DNA from: Haloferax prahovense DSM 18310 | GTDB lineage: Archaea; Halobacteriota; Halobacteria; Halobacteriales; Haloferacaceae | Length of the DNA: 33,869 bases | Direction: 5' to 3' | Assembly (NCBI RefSeq): GCF_000336815.1 | Contig: NZ_AOLG01000050.1 | Coordinates: 51,816-85,684, forward strand | In this document: piece by piece, positions 23,194 through 29,653 of the stretch | How the letters are laid out: the number at the start of each line of letters is the position of its first letter | Numbering within the stretch: the stretch's first letter is position 1 | Notes under the pieces: generated by a model | Database searches by the model: none | Told to the model about the DNA's origin: nothing | What the model saw: the letters and a program-made list of their open reading frames with translations, nothing else | Program-made: the position numbers and the translations under genes

Positions 23194-23889
23194 TCAGGCG
23201 TCGCCTCCGAGTGATTCGACGCCGAGGCCGGCGAGGACGCCGACGACGGCCGCGACGATGATGTCGAGGTGGAACGGGACGCCCGCGACGACGACGCCGG
23301 TGGCGACGAGGCCGCCGACCAGACACGACGCGCCGGACGCGCGGTCTTTCAGCGTGGGGACGAGCAGGGCGAGAAAGACCAGCGGCGCGGCGAAGTCGAA
23401 GCCCCACTCCGGCGGGAGGCCGGAGCCGAGGAGCGCGCCGGCGACGGTCGTCACCTGCCAGACGAGCCACAGCGACGCGCCCGCGCCGACGTAGTACGCG
23501 AAGCGGTCGGTCTCGCCGTCGCGGCCGTAGCGGGCGATGGAGACCGCGTAGGCCTGGTCGGTCAGGAGGTACGACGCGAGCGCCTTCGACCGGGCGGTCA
23601 GGTCGCGGAAGTAGGGCGCGATGGACGCCGAGTACATCATCGTCCGGAGGTTGATGACGACGGCCGTGCCGACGACGATGGCCAGCGGCGCGTCCGCGCC
23701 GAGGAGTTCTATCATCGCGAGTTGCGACGCGCCGGCGAAGACGAGACTGGAGAAGCCGAGGGCGTGCGCGACCGAAAGCCCCTGTTCGACGGCCGCGACG
23801 CCCGCGACGAGGCCGAACGGCGCGATGCCGAGTTGGAGCGGCCCCGCGGCCCGGACGCCGTCGAGGAGGTCGGAGGAAACGGTTGGCAT
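23194..23889 (-). CDS. azlC: AzlC-type branched-chain amino acid exporter large subunit
   Basis: The 231-residue integral membrane protein is the large AzlC subunit. Visible hallmarks: GIAPFGLVAGVAAVEQGLS (residues about 21-39), FAGASQLAMIELL (about 51-63), INLRTMMYSASIAPYF (about 79-94) and YLLTDQAYAVSIARY (about 105-119). All are typical of AzlC/YgaZ. A minus-strand GGCTATTTCGG (23927-23917) about 33 nt before the ATG is a good TATA box. azlD follows directly. Family confidence high; the direction of transport and substrate are from family knowledge. Confidence 0.93.
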   Translation of the reverse strand: MPTVSSDLLDGVRAAGPLQLGIAPFGLVAGVAAVEQGLSVAHALGFSSLVFAGASQLAMIELLGADAPLAIVVGTAVVINLRTMMYSASIAPYFRDLTARSKALASYLLTDQAYAVSIARYGRDGETDRFAYYVGAGASLWLVWQVTTVAGALLGSGLPPEWGFDFAAPLVFLALLVPTLKDRASGASCLVGGLVATGVVVAGVPFHLDIIVAAVVGVLAGLGVESLGGDA

Positions 23890-23916
23890 CTGTCGGTAGC
23901 AGGTCGCCGCCCCCGA

Positions 23917-23927
23917 AATAGCCGTCT
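23917..23927 (-). promoter_or_regulatory. TATA-like box of azlC
   Basis: GGCTATTTCGG on the minus strand is centred about 33 nt before the azlC ATG at 23889. The same kind of box (GCTATTTCG) is used before the DICT gene. Confidence 0.5.
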
Positions 23928-23956
23928 ATCGTCGGGCGGTTTGCCGGCTCTTCGGC

Positions 23957-24397
23957 CTACCGCCTGACGACGGCGACCTCGCGGATTTCGAGCGCCGTCT
24001 CGAACTCGTCGCGGCGGTCGGCGTCCGCGCCGACGCGCCGGAGGTGTTCGGCGTGCGCCCGGCGGACCGCGTCGACCTCGCGATGCGAGAACTCGAGGTC
24101 GAGCCCCTTCGTGTCCCAGTGGCCCAGCGGGACGAGAAACACCGCCGTCTTGTCGTCCTCGTGGACGCATTCGAACCCCTGTGCGTACTCGCTCGCCCGA
24201 CCGTCGAGGTACGCCTGCGCTCGGTCGAGCAACAGCGGGAGGCTGCTGGCGGGGACGCTCGCCTTCGCGGCCGCGAGCATGATGGCCGTGCCGTCGATGG
24301 CACCGCCGCGGGGCGAGCCGTCGTCGCCGTCCGGCGCGAGGCGCTCGCTGAGTCGTTCGCGCCCCGGCCGCCGGTCGCCGTCGGCACCCACGGTCAT
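23957..24397 (-). CDS. Conserved-looking soluble protein, third gene of the samp3 operon
   Basis: The 146-residue acidic protein has no motif I recognise. The first 35 residues are Asp/Gly/Arg-rich and probably disordered. A folded part from about residue 36 (GTAIMLAAAKASVPASSLPLLLDRAQAYL) contains HWDTKGLDLEFSHREVDAVRRAHAEHLRRVG, a probable long helix, and closes with FETALEIREVAVVRR. It has no Cys pairs or membrane segment. Its ATG overlaps the previous stop by 4 nt (ATGA), so it is coupled to the gene before it and to samp3. This context hints at a part in molybdenum/tungsten pterin or ubiquitin-like modification pathways; not proven. Confidence 0.8.
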   Translation of the reverse strand: MTVGADGDRRPGRERLSERLAPDGDDGSPRGGAIDGTAIMLAAAKASVPASSLPLLLDRAQAYLDGRASEYAQGFECVHEDDKTAVFLVPLGHWDTKGLDLEFSHREVDAVRRAHAEHLRRVGADADRRDEFETALEIREVAVVRR

Positions 24398-24651
24398 CCC
24401 CCCGCGCGCATCGCCTTGCGGGCGAACCGCTCGACAAGGTCGTCGAGCGTCTCCTCGTCGCCCTCGAACGCGAGTTGCACCTCGGTGAGTTGGATACTGC
24501 TCGTTATCGTGACCTCCTCGGTCTCGATGTCGACGGTCCAGTCGGGACCGACCACGCGGCCGTCGCCGTCGGCCTCGCCGCCGAGCCCTTCGAGGTACTG
24601 AATCGCGAGTCGGGGCGAGATGCCGCGGAACGCTCGCTGTCGGCGCGCCAC
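24394..24651 (-). CDS. Small protein of the samp3 operon, MoaD-related accessory type, ending in Gly-Gly
   Basis: The 85-residue protein reads MARRQRAFRGISPRLAIQYL at the start and ends ARKAMRAGG. It resembles, from memory, the small domain annotated as molybdopterin biosynthesis MoaD-related C-terminal (DUF1952), which in Thermus is fused to MoaD. Here it is a separate gene one nt downstream of samp3, which fits a split version of that fusion. The start is GTG at 24651. The C-terminal Gly-Gly is notable because ubiquitin-like proteins use such an end; whether this one is activated is unknown, and the fold is predicted alpha/beta rather than beta-grasp. The next gene overlaps by 4 nt. Confidence 0.82.
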   Translation of the reverse strand: MARRQRAFRGISPRLAIQYLEGLGGEADGDGRVVGPDWTVDIETEEVTITSSIQLTEVQLAFEGDEETLDDLVERFARKAMRAGG

Positions 24652-24652
24652 G

Positions 24653-24931
24653 TCAGCCCCCCGCGACCGGTGGGAAGACGCTCACGGCGTCCCCGTCGTC
24701 GAGCGTCGTGGCCATCCCCTCGAGGTGGACCACCTCGCGCCCGTTTTTCAGCACGTTCACGTGCGGCTTGACCGCGCCGTCTTCGATGAGTCGGCCGGCG
24801 AGACCGTCGTACTCCGCTTCCAGCGACTCGAGGACGTCTCCGACGGTCGCGTCGTCGTCGACCCGCCAGTAGATGGACTTCTGGCCCACTACCTCCCGAA
24901 ACGTCGCGAAGAAGCGCAATTCGAGTTCCAT
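24653..24931 (-). CDS. samp3: Ubiquitin-like/MoaD-type small archaeal modifier protein SAMP3
   Basis: The 92-residue beta-grasp protein matches H. volcanii SAMP3 (HVO_2177, 92 residues) in length and neighbourhood. SAMPs are adenylated by the E1-like UbaA and joined to lysines through a C-terminal Gly-Gly, and SAMP-like MoaD proteins also carry sulfur for the pterin dithiolene. Features: MELELRFFATFREVVGQKSI at the start (typical MoaD strand-helix), VLKNGREVVHLEGMATTLDDGD, and the end VFPPVAGG. The ATG at 24931 gives the right length; the frame is open to 25012, but the extra residues are not conserved. A minus-strand CCTTTTTGTC about 28 nt upstream may be the TATA box. SAMP3 is known to modify MoaE in H. 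volcanii. Together with the two following genes it forms a tight operon. Confidence 0.92.
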   Translation of the reverse strand: MELELRFFATFREVVGQKSIYWRVDDDATVGDVLESLEAEYDGLAGRLIEDGAVKPHVNVLKNGREVVHLEGMATTLDDGDAVSVFPPVAGG

Positions 24932-25207
24932 ACCCCTTGTCGGCGTCCACGAGACAAAAAGGTACGTCGCGGGCGGCCACAGCGGACGGTTGGCTGGACT
25001 TATCGAGGTCAATAATTCAAATAAACTGCAAGATTATTGCCTGAAAGATCTCAACCAATTAAGTAGAATGAGCGTCGAAACGTCTCGCCCGAACGGACAG
25101 TCCAAGCGCCTTCGATACCGATCCGCGCGGGCCGGATAATTGCGGTCGGTGCGAACCGTTCGACAACGGTCGAAACATCCCCAATTAGTGTCGAACGGCC
25201 CGGCCGA
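24932..25207. other. Intergenic stretch between the HalOD1 gene and samp3
   Basis: This 276-nt stretch holds no gene that I can support. The part from about 25005 to 25070 is rich in A and T (TCAATAATTCAAATAAACTG and following), unlike the rest of the window. The end near samp3 carries its promoter. Confidence 0.5.
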
Positions 25208-25513
25208 TTACCGTCCCGCGTCGCGGACTTCGATACGACCGACGGACTCGACGGTGACGACGAAGTCGGCGTAGTCGAACTCGAGCGATGCACCCGCCAC
25301 GCGCGGGGCACCGGGCGTGTCGCGGCCGAACAGGGCGTCGAGGGCGTCGGTGTCTACGTGCTCTGTGAGCGGCGGTAGTTCCGTCGGGTCGCGGCGCGTG
25401 TGTTGGTTCACGGCCGCGGCAACCGCCTCAGAGACCGGCTCGGTACGCTCGCAGTCGTACCAAACTCGTGTCGGTTCGAATTCGTCTCGTAGCTGCGTGT
25501 CAGATGTGATGAT
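25208..25513 (-). CDS. ddfA: HalOD1-domain protein, probable disk-determining factor DdfA; start codon unresolved
   Basis: The protein matches the HalOD1 output domain: TRVWYDCERTEPVSEAVAAA, then VNQHTRRDPTELPPL, DTDALDALFG, FDYADFVVTVESVGRIEV. It lies next to sph3 and rdfA and next to samp3, the position of H. volcanii HVO_2176, which I recall as DdfA, needed for disk-shaped cells. The reading frame is open from 25576 to 25208, but contains no ATG or TTG and only one GTG (25411), which would cut off the first third of the domain. My start, ATC at 25513 (or 25510), is a guess: the conserved region begins just after it, a TATA-like AAATATAAC lies at about 25561-25569, and a G-rich run is 8 nt upstream. 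Alternatives: start at GTG 25411, a non-standard start codon, a sequence error, or a gene that has lost its start. Function is from the family and locus memory. Confidence 0.62.
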   Translation of the reverse strand: MITSDTQLRDEFEPTRVWYDCERTEPVSEAVAAAVNQHTRRDPTELPPLTEHVDTDALDALFGRDTPGAPRVAGASLEFDYADFVVTVESVGRIEVRDAGR

Positions 25514-25576
25514 GGTTTCGTCCCCCCAGTATCGTCCGTTCGATACGTTGGTTCGACGTGTTATATTTCTTGCGTA

Positions 25577-25775
25577 CTAACGGTATGTCCCTTTGATAGT
25601 GTTATTATAATGCAATACTACGGTTGGGGGTTGACCGCTAAACAGCAGTGGGAGAGGCGAGTTATCGGACCATCGAGTCAATTCGAGAGGGGCAAAAGAG
25701 GTAGAGAACAGACCAGACGGGAACGGAGGAGACGGAAACGCGACCCTCGTCCCGACATCGCGCGGACTGGTCTGG
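25577..25775. other. Intergenic stretch between sph3 and the HalOD1 gene
   Basis: No gene found. It contains an A/T-rich patch, GTGTTATTATAATGCAATAC (about 25598-25617), and an 8-bp inverted repeat CAGACCAG (25709-25716) / CTGGTCTG (25767-25774) directly after the sph3 stop, possibly a terminator for sph3. Confidence 0.45.
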
Positions 25776-27734
25776 TCAGGCCGCGGGTGCCACGTCGGTT
25801 CCCCACGTGACGCGCCGGTACGACTCGTCGAGGGCCTGCGCGTCCTCGGGGAGGAGGGCCGCGACGAGGAACGTCGGATACTGCTCGAAGTGGTCGACCA
25901 GCGCGGCGATGCGCTCGGCGTCGATGGCCTCGACAGAGTCGAGCAGCATGAACGGAACCTCCTCGTACACCTCGTGGACGAGATAGCCCGCGAGGGCGAA
26001 CACGAGACCGACGACCTCGCGCTCGCTCTCGCTGAGGTGGTCGATGGAGTCCTCGTACACCGTCCCGGAGTCGGATTCGCGGACGATATGGAGTTCGAAC
26101 TGGGTCTTTTCGACCTTGCGGCGACCCTCGCGGACCCGGCGTTCGACCTGCTCCAGCCAGACGCGCTCGATGTTGTCGTAACCGAGGAGGTCGAGAACCG
26201 TCTCCATCTCCTCGTTGAACGCCTCGACCGCCGCCGTCGTCAGCGACCGAATTCGGGTTCGCGCATCCTCGAGTTCCTCCGTTACCTGTTCGCGTTCGCG
26301 TTCGAGTTCTTCGCGCTCGTCGAACCGGTCGTCGAGCGCGTCGAGGTCGTCGTGGACCGACGCGAGGTCGTCGCGCGTCCGGTCGAGCGTGAACTCGACC
26401 TCGTTGAGCTCCTTGTGGAGTTCGATGAGGTCGCCTTCGGCCTGCCCGCGGAGGTCCGACGCGTCGGCTTCGAGCGCTTCGACCCGTTCGGCGAGCTCCT
26501 CGCGCTGGTCGGTCAGCGAGTCGATTTGTCCGGTCCGGCGGTCGAGTTCGTCTTCGAGGCGCTGGAGCTTATCCCGGAGCTTCCGGCGGTCGCGCTGGGC
26601 CTGTTCCGCCGCCCGCATCGAGCGTTCGAGTTCGTCGAGTTCGCGGCGGAGTTCGGCGCGTTCTTCGCGCTGTTCGTCTCTGACCTCGCGGAGGCGGTCG
26701 GTCGTCCCCCGAATCTGGTCGCGGTCGACCTCGGTGCCGCAGGTCCAGCACGTGATCGTCTCCGAGGAGACGAGTTGGTCCGTCACCGAGCCGCCGCCGA
26801 CCGCGCCCAGCGAGTCCTCGACGAGGTCGGCCTTGCCTTCGAGCACGTCTTCCGTGTACTGGACGATGGTCTGAAGCTCCGAAATCGTCGAGTTGAGCGA
26901 CTCGATGCGCGACCGAATCGACCCGATACGCTCGTTCACCTCGCCGCGGTCGACCTCGTCGGCCTCGAACGAATCGAGTTCCGACTGGAGTTCGGAGCGC
27001 TCCTCGCGGAGCGACTCGACGCTCTCGCGCTCGCTCTGGAGGCGGAAGCGGACCGTTTCGAGGTCCGACCGCGCCGACTGCAGGTCGGAAAGCACCTCGT
27101 CTAAGGCGGCTTGGTTCTCGCGTTGCGCCTCGACCGTCCGGTCTTCGGCCTCGATTTCGGCTTCGAGGTCGTCGCGCTTCGCTTCGAGGTCCTCGATTTC
27201 GGCTTCGAGGTCGTCGCGCTTCGCTTCGAGCGACCGGCGGTCGTCTTCGAGCGAGTCGAGCGAGTCGAGCTGTTGTTCGACCTGCGTTCGTCGGGTCTGT
27301 AGGCGCTCGATTTCGGCCTCGATGGCGTCGGTGTCGACCGGGGCCATGATGACGTCGTGAAGGTCGCGCTCCGCGACGACCGCCCGTCGCGCCTCGTTCG
27401 AGCCGAGGAGGAACGCAAAGCGGTCCGCGGTCGTCGTATCCCGGAGGTACGGCGTACCGTCGGTCGTGACACCGCCGTTTTCGCGGGAGAAGACGCGGGT
27501 GTAGGTCCGGCCGTCGAGTTCGAGTTCGACCGACCCCTCGTCGGCGTCGCCCTTGAGACTGGCCGCGTCGCTCCCGAACGCGCCCATAAGCGCGCGCAGG
27601 AATGACGTTCGGTTCGTCGCGTTGCGCCCGGTCAGAACGGTGACGCCGGGTTCGAGCCCGACGGTTCGTTCGTCGATACCACCGATGTTTCGTATACGGA
27701 CAGTCGCCGTCTGAAGTGCCTCTGAATCGTTCAT
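25776..27734 (-). CDS. sph3: Archaea-specific SMC-like ATPase (Sph3-type)
   Basis: The 652-residue protein is a short SMC/Rad50-like coiled-coil protein. N-terminal ATPase half: VTVLTGRNATNRTSFLRALM (residues 31-50). This is a P-loop-like GxNxxxRTS with Arg42 where Lys normally stands. Then a coiled coil (residues about 140-320), a Rad50-hook-like pair Cys329/Cys332 (TCWTCG), a second coiled coil (340-495), and the C-terminal ATPase half with LSESEREVVGL (567-577) at the ABC signature and PFMLLDS (594-600) at Walker B, where Ser600 replaces the usual catalytic Glu. Residues 170-197 contain a 14-residue exact tandem repeat. It lies between rdfA (34 nt upstream) and the HalOD1 gene on one strand; in H. 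volcanii I recall the corresponding gene as sph3 (HVO_2175). Role in cell shape is inference from the locus. Confidence 0.88.
   Translation of the reverse strand: MNDSEALQTATVRIRNIGGIDERTVGLEPGVTVLTGRNATNRTSFLRALMGAFGSDAASLKGDADEGSVELELDGRTYTRVFSRENGGVTTDGTPYLRDTTTADRFAFLLGSNEARRAVVAERDLHDVIMAPVDTDAIEAEIERLQTRRTQVEQQLDSLDSLEDDRRSLEAKRDDLEAEIEDLEAKRDDLEAEIEAEDRTVEAQRENQAALDEVLSDLQSARSDLETVRFRLQSERESVESLREERSELQSELDSFEADEVDRGEVNERIGSIRSRIESLNSTISELQTIVQYTEDVLEGKADLVEDSLGAVGGGSVTDQLVSSETITCWTCGTEVDRDQIRGTTDRLREVRDEQREERAELRRELDELERSMRAAEQAQRDRRKLRDKLQRLEDELDRRTGQIDSLTDQREELAERVEALEADASDLRGQAEGDLIELHKELNEVEFTLDRTRDDLASVHDDLDALDDRFDEREELEREREQVTEELEDARTRIRSLTTAAVEAFNEEMETVLDLLGYDNIERVWLEQVERRVREGRRKVEKTQFELHIVRESDSGTVYEDSIDHLSESEREVVGLVFALAGYLVHEVYEEVPFMLLDSVEAIDAERIAALVDHFEQYPTFLVAALLPEDAQALDESYRRVTWGTDVAPAA
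27150..27230. repeat. 42-nt tandem repeat in sph3
   Basis: A 42-nt unit starting CTCGATTTCGGCTTCGAGGT at 27150 repeats at 27192; the copies are identical for about 39 nt. It encodes 14 residues (two heptads), so the coiled-coil register is kept. Confidence 0.8.
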
Positions 27735-27768
27735 GTTTCGGATGTGGTGTGTTGGCGAGCCCGAGCCG

Positions 27769-28413
27769 CTACTCGTCTCTCTCGTGTCCGCAGTCGCAGT
27801 GCCCGGAGTTGAGGAGCGTCGTCGGGGTCATTCGAGTGTCACAGTCTGTGCAGGTGACGCGGATGTCTACTTCGACCTCGTACGTGCCGATGAAGACCGC
27901 TTCGGCCTTCACTAAACGGTCGATAACATCGATAGTCACCGTCCGAAGTCGGGACCGGAGCTTCCGAATCGTCGCGACTCCCGACTCGGTCGCGCTCTGC
28001 CCGTCTTCGTCGTCTTCGCGTTCGACGTTTCGGTGTCGCTTGAGGTAGTTATACACTGACTGGTAGGAGATGATGTCCGACTCCAACTGGTCGATGTCGA
28101 CGCCGCGCTCGCGGAGCGTGTTCCGCGCGTCGGTGCGGCTCCCCGCGGTCACGTCGTCGCTGGTCAGGAGTCGGTAGAAGTTCTCCGCCTCCCCGTCGAG
28201 GACGTGCGCGCCGGCTTGGTCCAGCGCGGCCCGGATGAGTCGCTTGTTCACGTCGCCTTCGAGTTCACGGAGGCTCCGCCGCTCGCGACCCTCGCCGAGC
28301 CACGCGTCGACGAGGTCGTCACCGAGGCCATCGAGACCGTATCGGTCCGCGATACGCTCTATCTTCGGACCTCGGCCACCGCGGCGGGAAACCGTACTTC
28401 CAGAATCTGGCAT
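27769..28413 (-). CDS. rdfA: Rod-determining factor RdfA
   Basis: The 214-residue protein matches, by position and features, the H. volcanii RdfA (HVO_2174), reported as required for rod-shaped cells. It begins MPDSGSTVSRRGGRGPKIERIADRYGL. The N-terminal half is helical; YQSVYNYLKRHR (residues about 117-128) is a likely DNA-contacting helix. An acidic linker (DDEDGQSATES) follows, then a long helix, and at the C-terminus four Cys, CTDC (188/191) and CDC (206/208), in a zinc-ribbon-like CX2C-X14-CXC. I infer a regulatory or DNA-binding role. ATG 28413 is chosen as the first start after the promoter region. sph3 starts 34 nt after its stop, so the two are probably one transcript. Confidence 0.88.
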   Translation of the reverse strand: MPDSGSTVSRRGGRGPKIERIADRYGLDGLGDDLVDAWLGEGRERRSLRELEGDVNKRLIRAALDQAGAHVLDGEAENFYRLLTSDDVTAGSRTDARNTLRERGVDIDQLESDIISYQSVYNYLKRHRNVEREDDEDGQSATESGVATIRKLRSRLRTVTIDVIDRLVKAEAVFIGTYEVEVDIRVTCTDCDTRMTPTTLLNSGHCDCGHERDE

Positions 28414-28562
28414 TGTGACCTCGTTACTCGGACCTTAGCGCGGAGTACCCTAAACGTTACTTATGAATTATCAGAGGTGATAAAACTAGAACACGAACGA
28501 ATTACACGATATACGCCGATTTTCTCACAGGATTCGGGCGACGACTGAGAGATATCGACGAA
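28414..28562. other. A+T-rich region upstream of rdfA
   Basis: Between the rdfA start and the DUF1616 gene stop there is no gene. The sequence from about 28445 to 28562 is A+T-rich. A palindrome lies at 28468-28483 and a weak minus-strand TATA-like CGCTAAGG (28439-28432) about 22 nt from the ATG. Confidence 0.5.
28468..28483. promoter_or_regulatory. Palindrome upstream of rdfA
   Basis: TTATCAGAGGTGATAA: arms TTATCA and TGATAA are perfect reverse complements with a 4-nt spacer. It is about 55 nt upstream of the rdfA ATG, a plausible operator for the cell-shape operon. Confidence 0.5.
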
Positions 28563-28582
28563 TCATAATGCGTCGCCCGACG

Positions 28583-29590
28583 TCACGCCTCGCGAACTGT
28601 CACCCAGAGGTGGACCTCGCGGTAGGCGTTGTCCACCGTCGGTGACGCCGGCGGCGCGCCCTCGTAGAGGAGGTACGTCAGCCGTAGGCGCTCGCCCGTC
28701 ATCGTCGGGCGAACCTCGTGTGGCTCGTGCCACGTCTCGTTGTGTTCGAGCCGGGGCGTGAACGTCCGGACCCGCTCTGACTCCAACACGGTCGTCGAGT
28801 TGTTCGACACCTCGACGCGCTGGAGCACCGCGACGACGGTGTAGTTCACCGTCCGGTGTTCCTGGTTGCCGACGCCGAGGACGAGCGACGCCGGCTCGCC
28901 CCGGACGAGTTCTTCCGGGTAGTTGTCGGCGGTGAGTTCGTCGTTTCCGTCTTCGGTCAGAAGATACAGTTCGGTGAACGACTCGCCGTCTTTCGGCACC
29001 GCCACCGCGTAGCCGACGCTGGCGGTCGCGAGGACCACGCTCACGACGAGGACGACGTTCAGCATCGCGTCGGTCTGCGACGCCGGATTGAATAGCTCGT
29101 CGCGCGCGGCGGCGAACCAGCGCTTGTACGGGACCACCAGCCGTTCTTCTTCGGGAAGCGCGGACCGGCGGACCGCCGCGAACGTCGTCGCGACGAGCGT
29201 GAAGCCGCTCACGGCGACGAGGATGGGCACGAGGCGAATCCCCCAGGGCGTGAAGTTGAGGACGAGCCCGAGCAGGGGAACGACCGCGATGCTCGTCCCG
29301 AACGAGAGCGCGACCCGCTCGATACCGTCGATACCGCCCATCCTGTCGTGGTCCTCGGGGGCGTCTATCGGCGGGCCGCGCTCGGGAAACAGCGCCGCAA
29401 TGAGGGCGTAGCCGGGGATGAAAAGCACGAACGGCAGGCCGACGACGACTCGCAGCGGTGTTCCCTCCAACCCGGGCGTGAGCGTCGCGACGAGCGTGAG
29501 CGCGACCCCCGCGACGACGACCGCGAGGTCGGCCGGGAGGGTGCGGAGGGGCTCGGGGAGGAACAACCGCCAGTCTTGGCGCTGCGACAT
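28583..29590 (-). CDS. DUF1616 membrane protein
   Basis: The 335-residue protein has four N-terminal-half membrane segments (residues about 20-42, 45-68, 93-113 and 118-140), a basic cytoplasmic loop (YKRWFAAARDEL), a fifth segment (about 177-197), and then a large extracellular beta domain. GLPFVLFIPGYALIAALFP and ERVALSFGTSIAVVPLLGL are the recognised DUF1616 blocks. The outer domain (LYLLTEDGNDELTADNYPEELVRGE) carries a Cys-free Ig-like pattern including the conserved N(Q/H)E...Y motif. DUF1616 proteins are thought to be envelope-linked in archaea; function unknown. ATG 29590 has a minus-strand ATTTTTGTG about 27 nt upstream. It is followed on the same strand by rdfA, with the 169-nt gap in between. 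Confidence 0.9.
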   Translation of the reverse strand: MSQRQDWRLFLPEPLRTLPADLAVVVAGVALTLVATLTPGLEGTPLRVVVGLPFVLFIPGYALIAALFPERGPPIDAPEDHDRMGGIDGIERVALSFGTSIAVVPLLGLVLNFTPWGIRLVPILVAVSGFTLVATTFAAVRRSALPEEERLVVPYKRWFAAARDELFNPASQTDAMLNVVLVVSVVLATASVGYAVAVPKDGESFTELYLLTEDGNDELTADNYPEELVRGEPASLVLGVGNQEHRTVNYTVVAVLQRVEVSNNSTTVLESERVRTFTPRLEHNETWHEPHEVRPTMTGERLRLTYLLYEGAPPASPTVDNAYREVHLWVTVREA

Positions 29591-29653
29591 CTACCCGAAG
29601 TGGGAAACACGAGCACAAAAATCATTTGTCAGCCGTCGGGGGTCGCAGCCGCA

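Noticed and set aside
25051..25311. Short frame on the minus strand overlapping the HalOD1 gene's 3' end
   Set aside because: Ser/Arg-rich shadow frame overlapping a real domain in another frame.
27150..27230. CRISPR-like direct repeats
   Set aside because: Only two tandem units without spacers, inside a coiled-coil coding sequence.
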